Assembly (NCBI GenBank): GCA_001414345.1
Contig: LLCB01000406.1
Location: forward strand, 1-43,273
Reading direction: 5' to 3'
Source: Hymenoscyphus infarciens
Taxonomy: Eukaryota; Ascomycota; Leotiomycetes; Helotiales; Helotiaceae
DNA length: 43,273 bases
Part shown: positions 34,819 to 43,273 of the stretch, in pieces
How the letters are laid out: each line of letters opens with the position of its first letter
How positions within the stretch are numbered: position 1 is the stretch's first letter
The notes under the pieces: model-generated
What the model was told of the DNA's origin: nothing
Databases searched by the model: none
Seen by the model: the letters and a program-made list of their open reading frames with translations, nothing else
Program-made: the position numbers and the translations under genes

Positions 34819-35906
34819 TATTTGGATTTATGCTTATATCTATGTGAACTAGCTCGGCGAAAAGTTACTTGTGTTTGGAAGGAATCTTCATACTCCATAC
34901 ACATTCCAACATTACCTTCGAAACAACCCATCAACACGAAAGGAGCGGATCCTTCACCAGAGGGTGCAGACTCGAGTAAATTGCGTGGATTTGTGGGATG
35001 GTAATACTAGCCGATTCCATCGAAGTTACCTTCCTATTGGAGCCTGGAAGTTGCCAATGGGGGCATCGGAAGTCTTGTAATTCATCGCGTATTGTCATTG
35101 AATTTCAAGACTATCTGGTTGTACGTACCTAGGCCAATTCCTGGTAGTAGAGTACAAGCAAGCGCTTTCCTTCGTGTCTTTGTATGGCATAGGCCCAAGG
35201 CGTATCCCAGCCCACCATTGACAACTGCTCTTTCTTTACGAAGCCCGGTGAGAAAATATCACCATTGGTATCCCATGAACGATTTGATTTTCTCTAGATC
35301 TACTGTATCATTTTAGTGCTATTTTTGGCAGGGCGGGCTCCGTACATTTTGAAACTTATCAGCCATTGATGCATGTTTACTTTCTTTTTTTTGGGGGGGG
35401 GGGTCCCTTCCCACCTGATCTCCATCGCTGACCAGTGAAGGCGTTGGAGGACAATTACGTGAAGTCCCGAAATCTCGGGAGGATCGCACTAGCCTTCGCC
35501 CCTGATGTTCCTTGCACTCAGATGGGATGGCAATATCGTACCCATTCAGAGTCATTTCGAATGTTAGGCTGCAAAGTTTTTCTCCAATCTGGTCTTCATT
35601 TTCTTCTTTTCGTGATCCTTCCTTCGAGGTGTACGCCAAAGACCCTGTAAGCTGCACAATTAAGATTGAGAGGCTCAGCGGCTCCCGTCTAGGGGCTGTG
35701 AAGGCTTACCGCAGGATTGCCATCTAATCTGGGGCAGAAGGGAATTAAGCTTTTATACGAACGTACCTCTAAAAAAGACCCTTATGTCATCTTTTCTCTT
35801 CTATATTTACGTTGTCTAATTTCTTCGTTTTCCATATAATAAAAGTTGTGTTCCACCGGTTGTTTCCTAAATTCATCCTCGTTATTTTCCTTCTCTCATC
35901 ATCATA
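34819..35906. other. Gene-free stretch before the GH43 gene
   Basis: Ordinary composition without a credible frame; the short frames here lack any family character. A tract of T followed by about eleven G lies at 35383-35403. The last 150 bases should contain the promoter of the GH43 gene; ATATAATAAAAG at 35834-35845, about 65 bases before its ATG, is a TATA-like sequence followed by pyrimidine-rich DNA. Confidence 0.45.
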
Positions 35907-36976
35907 ATGGCTGTTAATCTATTCTCTGCCGCCCTCCTTTTTGCAGGAGCTGTCACAAGCTCCGCGCTCCTCGCTCCTAGAGCTGGAGCAGAATTAAACC
36001 CCGTCCTCAAATCCGACTTTGCGGACCCGGCCGTAATCGGCATCGGAAACGGCGCCTGGCTCTCATTCGCGACAGGTTCAAACGGAAAACATGTCCAAGT
36101 AGCAAAATCCACCTCCGGTCTTGGTGGACCATGGGACCTCCTCGACAAGGATCTCCTTCCCAACGTGGGTTCATGGTCCACGGGAAATTTGGTATGGGCC
36201 CCCGACGTGCGACGCATCGGCTCGAAATTCGTCCTCTATTACTCCGCTGAAGCAAAAGCCGGTGGTCATTGTATTGGGAGTGCTACCGCGAATGATGTTA
36301 TGGGGCCTTACGCCGCTGATTCGGAACCTATTGCTTGTCCTCAGAAGCAGGGTGGTGCTATCGACCCTTCTGGCTTCACAGATGGGGATGGTCGCCAATA
36401 CGTCGTTTACAAAATCGACGGCAACTCAGTCGGTTCTGGGGGGTTGTGTGGGAATGGTAATAAGGGTTCCGTTCCTACACCTCTCATGTTGCAGGAAATG
36501 AAAGACGACGGGACGACGAAAGTTGGGGACCCAAAACAAATTCTTGATCGTGGCAAGTACGATGGACCGCTTGTTGAGGCGCCGCATCTTATTCATGTTG
36601 GGGGGATGTACATTCTGTTTTTCAGTAGCAGTTGTTGGTCGAGTCCGACTTATGATATCAGTTATGCTACGTCCGAGAATATTGCTGGGCCTTATAAGAA
36701 GGCTAAGGACCCTTTGGCTGTTACGGATAAGCCATTTCATGTTACTGCTCCGGGGGGTGCGCAGGCTACTGATGAGTATGTTACGTTCTTTTCCCTTTTC
36801 CTTGTTTTCCTTGGTGGCTGAGATGTCGGCTGTTGGTTCGACGAGAATATAGGCTAACCTTTTGTAGCGGGAAGAGTTTGGTTTTCCATGCGGATTGCCA
36901 GCTTGGGGATGGGAAGAAGAGGTGTTTGTTCACGAGGGATCTGCAGATCAAGGGGGAGATTGTTAGTTTTGTTTGA
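35907..36976 (+). CDS. Secreted glycoside hydrolase family 43
   Basis: Predicted 325 residues in two exons, 35907-36775 and 36868-36976. The 92-base intron runs GTATGT to TTGTAG with a GGCTAACC branch site. Splicing replaces a short hydrophobic dead end by a normal C-terminus containing LVFHADCQL and ending in VSFV. An N-terminal signal peptide of about 20 residues is followed by the five-bladed propeller sequence. The three family catalytic residues are visible: Asp40 in DFADP as base, Asp153 in AIDPSGF as pKa modulator, and Glu224 in EAPHLI as acid. GH43 enzymes cut alpha-L-arabinose or beta-D-xylose linkages in plant wall arabinan and xylan. Which of these applies cannot be told from sequence alone. 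Intact and probably exported. It stands alone, close to a mobile element and a dead GH71 gene. Confidence 0.9.
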
Positions 36977-37896
36977 AGGGTGCGACTCGCGGTTTCTTTT
37001 TCATCTTTGGATCGATATTTATTTGCATTTGCGCGTCGTTTTGGGAGATTATGTGCTTTGCATGGGAAGGCGTTGAGTGTTGGGTCGTTATATTTCATTC
37101 TTTCTTTGCATCGACTGGTGTAACACTATTTTTGTTCAGTTCGGTTTAGTAGGGGATCCAGGGGGTTTTCGAGGCATAGCCTCTCTTCTCGTTATCACAA
37201 GTTTTTTCAGACAATGATGTTATTCGAAAAGGCTTGGGAAAATCAAGAATTCTGGTTTCTTATTGTTCTAAGCCTCCTTCGAAGGATATTTATGATTGTA
37301 GGAACTTGCTTGGTATAGTATGATTCAGAAGGAAGACTATGTCTATTTTTTCATCTATGTAAAATACTACGCACAAGAGACATTTCTCTCGAGTGCTCGA
37401 ATGATGATAATTTCTTTCAACTGTGAGAACTTTTCATAAGCAATGAGGAGGAGTTGCAGTCATGAATATACTGTTTCAGTTTTTACAAAACGGGATATCA
37501 ATTCGTCTCTTCTAGTCTTAGGCATCCTCCGGTGGAGGAATACCCGGAAGGGTTTCCTAATTTCGATGGGAGACGCTATGGTAAAAATGTTTAAACACCA
37601 CCCTTGTTTAGAGGAGAGTAAGATTCTAGAACACTCGGTATACATCTGGTCAGTATTTCTAATTTTCCAAGTTTTAGAGGTCTGTACTAATTATTAAAGC
37701 AAAGGTTGACTGCGATTTACAGCAGTGTTGAGAAGCCATTCCGGGCCAAGGCGATTTTGGTGATTAAACCCACTCCTGGAAACCCACTGTATGCCCACTT
37801 TAATATATCATCCTTCATTCTGACTGGCGGCTCGTCCTGTGGAGTATATCTTGTTTTATTTTAGGGATGCTACGCCGCTGGATAAGATTTCAACCA
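36977..37896. other. Gene-free stretch after the GH43 gene
   Basis: Contains the 3' end region of the GH43 transcript. The frame at 37443-37697 starts with ATG but has no recognisable domain. Nothing else stands out before the terminal-repeat element that begins at 37897. Confidence 0.4.
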
Positions 37897-38613
37897 GCCC
37901 TACGAAAGCAAATCGCCCCCTCTGTCGTGGGTGTTCTATACCTAGCCTAATCGAGGCCCTTGTCAGAGGGTTTACAAGGAATTTTTGAGTAGGGATTAGT
38001 ATTAAAAAGTAATGATATTCTATAAGAGTAAAGGGCCTATAATCGATAAAGCTTAGACTTTTTTAAGGTATTTTCAAAGAAGAATAATTTTATTTTTTAA
38101 ATTTTAAATTTTACGCTTTCTCTTACTTCTTACTCTCTTCCTCTTCTTTTACTTTAAAGTAAAGAGATTCTTCTCAGTTACTTTAAAAGTAAGGAATTTA
38201 AAAACTTACCTATAGACGCGTATATAGGTATAAGCGTATAAAGTAGTAAACTTCGCCTAAAACGTCTAATTTCGTTATTTCTTCTTTTAAAAGAAGTAAT
38301 TTCATAGAAGCAGAAGAATAGCGAAAAAAGAAGAGAGTAATTAGGTAATTATATAATATAAGGCTATTCCTAGACACTAAGAGTACTAAGTATTCCTTAA
38401 AAGAGGATACGTAATAGCTATTCCTATTTATTAAGTTTAAAAGCCTCTTAAAGTGCTTAAAACTATAAAGCTAGCGCTTATAGTATCTACTTTTCTTAGA
38501 AAGAGCTTAAGTACTATTCTTTACTAGCTTACTTATAGAGATAAAAACCCTTGTTAGAGTATACTAGACACACCGAGAGAGTGTTCTGGATACTTATCTT
38601 GCTTTCGTAGGGC
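37897..38613. mobile_element. 717-base non-autonomous element with terminal inverted repeats (MITE-like)
   Basis: The ends are perfect 15-base inverted repeats: GCCCTACGAAAGCAA at 37897-37911 and its complement at 38599-38613. Similarity continues inward, imperfectly, for a few dozen bases (CTCTGTCGTGGGTG on the left against CTCTCTCGGTGTG read inward from the right). The interior is AT-rich, lacks any coding frame and contains the palindrome TTACTTTAAAGTAA at 38149-38162. If the element starts one base further in, CAG stands on both outer sides and could be a 3-base target duplication, but this is uncertain. The superfamily is unknown. Confidence 0.6.
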
Positions 38614-38879
38614 AGGGCAAGTAACGACTCACTTCGACTTGTACGATGGCATTGGGGTGCCGGAAATCCGAATCCCTTCTAGAAAGAGCCTCAAATTCGT
38701 GAGGCACATCATTCAAAATAGAACATGTGAACCCACACTATGGGGGGGATTTAGCACCTTGGTTTGGCGCATCGATCATTTGCATCGATGGGTCACATCA
38801 CGAGTATAATGCCACAGAGAAACCCCTCACTATTTTCTCATCTTCAACGACTGTTCGTCTACCACATTCATTTAGCAAC

Positions 38880-39739
38880 ATGCTTGGATTTTCAAAATTT
38901 CTTCCGGCCACGGTCTTAGGAGGCTTGTTGACCGCCACACTCGTTTCAGCGGCACCTACTGGAGAATCAATAAAAGTGGCGGGGAGGGCTACAACCAATA
39001 AACTCGTCTTTGTGCATTTCATGATGGGAATTATACGGATTACGATAATGATATGAAGCGAGCGAAATCATACAACATCGATGCTTTTACCCTTAATATC
39101 GGGACGGACGCCAATGCGAATGAGCAGCTTGGATACGCTTATGAGTCGGCTGCTAATAATGTCTTCATCTCTTTCGACTTCAACTGGTTTTCTACGGGTA
39201 GTGCGGCTACTGTTGGAGCTACGATTGGAAAATTTGCTAGCTTGCCAGGACAATTGCTTGTTGATGGCAAGGCGTTCACTTCTTCGTTTATTGGGGATGG
39301 ATTGGATGTTGCTGCTATGAGGGCAGCAGCGGAACCAATGTCTTTTTCGTTCTCTCGCTACGATCGCTCCGTCTGCAACCGATATACCAGCAGCAACCAC
39401 CACAAATTCTACACCAAACCGATCACAACCGCCGCTCCAATTGTTACCCCCACAACAGCTTCTCCACCCGCGGTCACAACTTCCCCCTCAGGCTCAGGTG
39501 TCTGCATCAAAGGCACGGGTCCAGGGAACTACGAGGGACTCTGTAACTTCGCGTGTAACTTTGGATATTGCCCTGTAGTCTGCACTTGTACTGGTACTGG
39601 TTCTCAAATGACCTCTCCTGCTAATACTGGTACGGTCTGTGTTCCTGCTGCCGGGTTGGAATCTGTTAGTTACTCGGGGCTTTGTAGCTTCGCTTATGAT
39701 CATGGATCTCAACCAGCTGGCGCTTGTACTGTAGTTTGA
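38880..39739 (+). pseudogene. Broken GH71 alpha-1,3-glucanase (mutanase) gene
   Basis: The start is normal: ATG at 38880, a signal peptide, then the GH71 opening KLVFVHFMMG. Reading then breaks. The homologous protein resumes one frame over near 39026 (NYTDYDNDMKRAK) and runs through FISFDFNWFSTGS and GDGLDVAAMR to about 39328. There it breaks again, since a third frame would give the expected GTNVFFV. After this the rest of the catalytic domain, on the order of 250-300 residues, is missing and the sequence passes straight into a Thr/Pro linker. The C-terminus keeps the Cys-rich repeats usual in these enzymes (GLCNFACNFGYCP). In the second repeat a Cys is Tyr and GYCP has become GSQP. No GT donor occurs near the first break, so an intron does not explain it. 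The enzyme would have cut alpha-1,3-glucan of fungal walls. Confidence 0.8.
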
Positions 39740-40230
39740 TCGTATGTGTAATTTTATTAGAGGGATTGTATAAATGGGGATAGTTCGGACGTTATTTCGG
39801 ATAACGTGAGGAGTAAACACAATGTAATTATTATAACTATATTTATTTCGAAGTTTTTCCGTGGAGGCTGGTATGGATTGCTTCTGGTGTGAGTTTTAGG
39901 AAAGTGTTACTAACTCGACTTATGTATACCCTAAACTCGCTATAATTAATCTCTATATTCTATTCCACGAACTGAAGTGTTCTAAAGTTTCTGGGATATT
40001 TACGTTAATTGGATGTTGATTGAACAAGTGCTTAGTACTCCTTACGGAAGATGGAGTCAAAAGTACGAAGAATAGACTACAAGGCAGTAGTGGTGCCCTC
40101 AAGCCCTAACCTGGCGCGAGCGCTGTTTTTTAGTGGACCTCCCTATAAATCAGAGCTCGGATGCTTTCCTTGTAGGCTCGCTTATCCCTATGGCTTCAGG
40201 GTAGGGATGTTACCTTTACGAAAAGCTAAG
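39740..40230. other. Gene-free stretch after the GH71 pseudogene
   Basis: Ordinary to slightly AT-rich sequence. The 61-codon frame at 40051-40236 starts with ATG but shows no family features and is probably chance. No other feature is seen before the AT-rich region that starts at about 40230. Confidence 0.4.
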
Positions 40231-41100
40231 GTCTAATACAAATAAAGCATAAAGTAAAACCAAAAGAGCTATATGCTTTATTATATTGCTAAGAGTTTCA
40301 TTAGCTAATAAGACGCTTCTATTTCCTATCACGTGCTAGCGCTTACTCCGCTTACTCGAAATTTTCATACTCTAGGACTTCTTTCCTAAAATAACATTTT
40401 TCTATAATACTACAAATAGCTTAAAACACTTCTATAATACTATAAATAGCTTAAAGCACTTCTATAATCTTAAACCGAAGAGCTTATAATCTTAATCTTA
40501 AAGTAAAAGCCTAATTTATAAAGATAGAGAACGTTAGAGATAGTAATAAATTAATAAAGTAAAATATTAATTATTACTAGAGCTATATAAGCAGTGAAAC
40601 CGATTAGAATAAAGTAGAATAGAGAGGATATATTACTAAATAGAGTATAATATATATAATAAAGACGAAGATAATAGAAGTAGTAGAAATAGCTTTAATT
40701 ATTCTATATAATTTAATATAAATTATTACTTTTTATACTAAAAGGCTATATTTCAGTACTATACTTATACACTTTTATATCTAAAACTTATTCTATAATA
40801 ACGCTAATAGCTATAGTATTTACGCTAAATAAGCGTTTCGTATTACTTTATATAATATAATATTCTATATCTCTACTTTAGAGTCTCGACGCTTTTTTTT
40901 TTTTTTTTATAGAGTAGTAGCTAATTAGACTCTACTAGAGCACTTGACAGAGTATTTCAGCGTACTAACTTATATTCTCTATCTATCTTAGGTATATATA
41001 GACACTCTGCTAAGAGTCGGATCTTATATATATATCCGACTATAAGTTTATAAGAACCGGTTTTTATATACTTAATTAATTTATCTATTACTTATATAAA
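40230..41100. repeat. AT-rich RIP-like region
   Basis: AT-rich with few CpA/TpG steps and no gene. It includes a 30-base tandem repeat, 2.3 copies, at 40402-40470 (unit begins TTCTATAATACTA). It also has a poly-T run at about 40891-40908. A hairpin lies at about 41007-41032, with AGTCGGAT and ATCCGACT as arms around an AT spacer. Confidence 0.6.
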
Positions 41101-41104
41101 AAAA

Positions 41105-42131
41105 AGTATAAGATAATAGATTTATTTATTAATTATACTAGTAAAAATAATACTAAGTAATTAATTTATTTATTAATTATACTAGTAAAAATAATACTAA
41201 GTAATCGATTTATTTATCGATTACCTTACTAGTAATAATAATACTAGATAATCGATTTATTTATTAATTATCTTACTAGAAATAATACTACTAAGTAATC
41301 GATTTATTTATCGATTACTATACTAGTAATAATAATACTAGGTAATCGATTAATTTATCGATTATCTTACTAGTAATAATAATACTAGGTAATCGATTTA
41401 TTTATCGATTACCTTACTAGTAATATATTAATTACGCTAGTAATAATAATACTAGATAATCGGTTTATTTATCGATTACTTTACTAGAAATGATATTACT
41501 AGGTAATCGGTTTATTTATCGATTATCTAACTAGTAATACTACTAAGTAATCGATTTATTTATCAATTACCTTACTAGTAATAATAATACTAGATAATCG
41601 ATTTATTTATCGATTATCTAACTAGTAATACTACTAGGTAATCGATTGATTTATCGATTACTTTACTAGTAATAATAATACTAGATAATCGATTTATTTA
41701 TTAATTACCTTACTAGTAATAATAATAGATAATCGATTTATTTATCGATTACTTAGCTAGTAATAATAATACTAAGTAATCGATTTATTTATCGATTATC
41801 TAACTAGTAATACTACTAGGTAATCGATTGATTTATCGATTACTTTACTAGTAATAATAATACTAGGTAATCGATTTATTTACTAATTACCTAACTAGTA
41901 ATAATAATAGATAATCGATTTATTTATCGATTACTTAGCTAGGTAATTAATAAATAAATCGATTACCTAGTAGTATTATTACTACTAAGGTAATTAATAA
42001 ATAAATCGATTATCTAGTAGTATTATTACTAGTAAGGTAATCGATAAATCAATCGATTACCTAGTATTATTATTACTAGTAAGATAATCGATAAATTAAT
42101 CGATTACCTAGTATTATTATTACTAGTAAGA
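41105..42131. repeat. Satellite of about 47-base units, palindromic, with an internal inversion
   Basis: About 22 units in tandem. Successive starts of the GTAATCG motif lie at 41201, 41247, 41295, 41342 and 41389, giving a period of 46-48. Each unit holds arms GTAATCGAT and ATCGATTAC around a 6-base spacer, and a linker built on AGTAATAATAATACTAG. At about 41940 the direction flips: beyond it the linker appears as its complement, CTAGTATTATTATTACTAG. The right part (41941-42131) is therefore an inverted copy of units like those at 41320-41430. RIP-type variation between units is modest. Confidence 0.85.
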
Positions 42132-42183
42132 TAATCCACCATAGGTATGCCGATTTAACCGAGCCCGAGCCTTAGAAGGGCTA

Positions 42184-42218
42184 GGTTATAACGTTATAAC
42201 CAGCTCTTCTAAGAGCTA
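42184..42218. other. Two adjacent palindromes between the satellites
   Basis: GGTTATAACGTTATAACC at 42184-42201 is a perfect 18-base palindrome. It is followed by AGCTCTT-CT-AAGAGCT at 42203-42218. The first shares its core with the hairpin at 26330-26355, and the flanking bases are also alike. The 42130-42300 segment is less AT-rich than the satellites on both sides. Confidence 0.6.
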
Positions 42219-42319
42219 TATAACTCGTCTAACGTCGGTATAACCACGTCGCCTTTTAAGCTTTGTCAGCGCGTAGGTAACACGTGTAAAATCGGCCTTT
42301 AATAGTATTAAAAGAAACG

Positions 42320-43273
42320 TGACTAAAAGGACTAAAAACCTATAATACGTACTTTTAGTATTTAATAAACTAAAAACCTGTTATACGTACTTTTAGTATA
42401 TAATAAACTAAAAACCATCTACTTTTAGTATTTAATAGACTAAAAGTCTTCTTTAGTATAATCTTTTTAATAAATTAATTAATTATTTATATATTTTTAG
42501 TCTTTTATAGACTTAAAATTGTCTTTAATATAATCTTTCTAATTAACTAATTATTTATTTATATACTTTTAGTCTATTATAGACTAAAAACCACCTACTT
42601 TTAGTTTATAAGAGTCTAAAAGTCCTCTTTTTATAACCTTTCTAATAAACTAATTATTGATTTATATACTTTTAGTCTATTATAGACTAAAAACCACCTA
42701 CTTTTAGTCTATAATAGACTAAAAGTCCTCTTTTATATAACCTTTCTAATTAACTAATTATTTATTTATATACCTTTAGTCTATAATAGACTAAAAGTCT
42801 TATTCTTTTAGTATATAATAGACTAAAAGTCCTCTTTAATATAATCTTTTTAATTAACTAATTATTTATTTATATGCTTTTACTCTATTATAGAATAAGA
42901 AGCACCTACTTTTAGTCTATAATAGACTAAAAGTCCTCTTTAATATAATCTTTCTAATTAAGAAATTATTTATTTATATACTTTTAGTCTATTATAGACT
43001 AAAAACCACCTACTTTTAGTATATAATAGACTAAAAGTCCTCTTTAATATAATCTTTCTAATTAACTAAATATTTATTTATATACTTTTAGTCTATTATA
43101 GACTAAATGTTCTCTTTAATATAATCTTTCTAATTAACTAATTATCTATTTATATACTTTTAGTCTATTATAGACTAAAAACCACCTACTTTTAGTCTAT
43201 AATAGACTAAAAGTCCTCTTTTATATAACCTTTCTAATTAACTAATTATTTACTTATATACCTTTAGTCTATT
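42320..43273. repeat. Satellite of about 104-base units, running off the right end
   Basis: About nine units. The motif ATATACTTTTAGTC recurs at 42561, 42664 and 42976, giving a period of 103-104. Each unit carries palindromes with 12-base arms, CTTTTAGTCTAT and ATAGACTAAAAG, usually twice. Between them lie an ACCACCT linker and an AT-rich stretch (AATTAACTAATTATTTATTT). The first units (42320-42440) are shorter and more diverged. The array is not finished at the window's end. Confidence 0.85.

Noticed and set aside
36776..36821. Alternative GH43 C-terminus reading through the donor site
   Set aside because: It gives a short hydrophobic end; the spliced form restores a normal GH43 C-terminal strand with good donor, branch and acceptor sites.
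41105..43273. CRISPR-like array or telomere
   Set aside because: The repeats are contiguous and palindromic without unique spacers, the organism is a fungus, and no TTAGGG tandem is present.

Overview
This window is fungal nuclear DNA from a filamentous ascomycete (Pezizomycotina). Its genes carry short 46-161 base GT..AG introns with CTRAY-type branch points. It encodes a fungal Zn2Cys6 regulator, a Miro/Gem1 GTPase and fungal cell-wall glycosidases. Very AT-rich blocks alternate with gene islands of ordinary composition. In those blocks CpA and its complement TpG are nearly absent and TpA dominates, which is the mark of repeat-induced point mutation (RIP). The gene style resembles Leotiomycetes, but that is only an impression.

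Layout. 1-1040: RIP-mutated repeat. 1041-6480: an island with one gene, a Golgi-type GT32 glycosyltransferase (minus). 6480-10560: RIP block with two mutated LTR copies. 10560-17740: an island with a small membrane-protein gene broken by one stop codon and a 623-residue multi-pass membrane protein (minus). 17740-22120: RIP block. 22120-26330: an island with a divergent pair, a short-chain dehydrogenase/reductase (minus) and a Zn2Cys6 transcription factor (plus), sharing a 334-base promoter. 26640-28850: remains of Ty3/gypsy retrotransposons whose LTRs are little mutated. 28850-31480: RIP block. 31480-37900: an island with GEM1 (minus), a frameshifted unknown remnant (minus) and an intact secreted GH43 glycosidase (plus). 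37897-38613: a 717-base element with 15-base terminal inverted repeats. 38880-39739: a GH71 alpha-1,3-glucanase pseudogene. 40230-43273: RIP-like DNA ending in two palindrome-rich satellites, of about 47 and about 104 bases per unit.

How the parts relate. The genes are not one pathway. The SDR/regulator pair is the only likely functional unit, and its shared promoter holds two everted CCG repeats that suit a Zn2Cys6 protein. GH43 and GH71 both concern wall polysaccharides, but GH71 is dead. The clearest structural result is that the LTR family lightly mutated at 26646-28775 can be aligned by eye to heavily C-to-T/G-to-A mutated copies at 1-185, 7945-8165 and 8680-8925. This identifies what part of the AT-rich blocks are made of. 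All coordinates, splice sites and alignments were worked out by hand. I saw no clear new biochemical system; the satellites and the rearranged LTRs are the most unusual parts.
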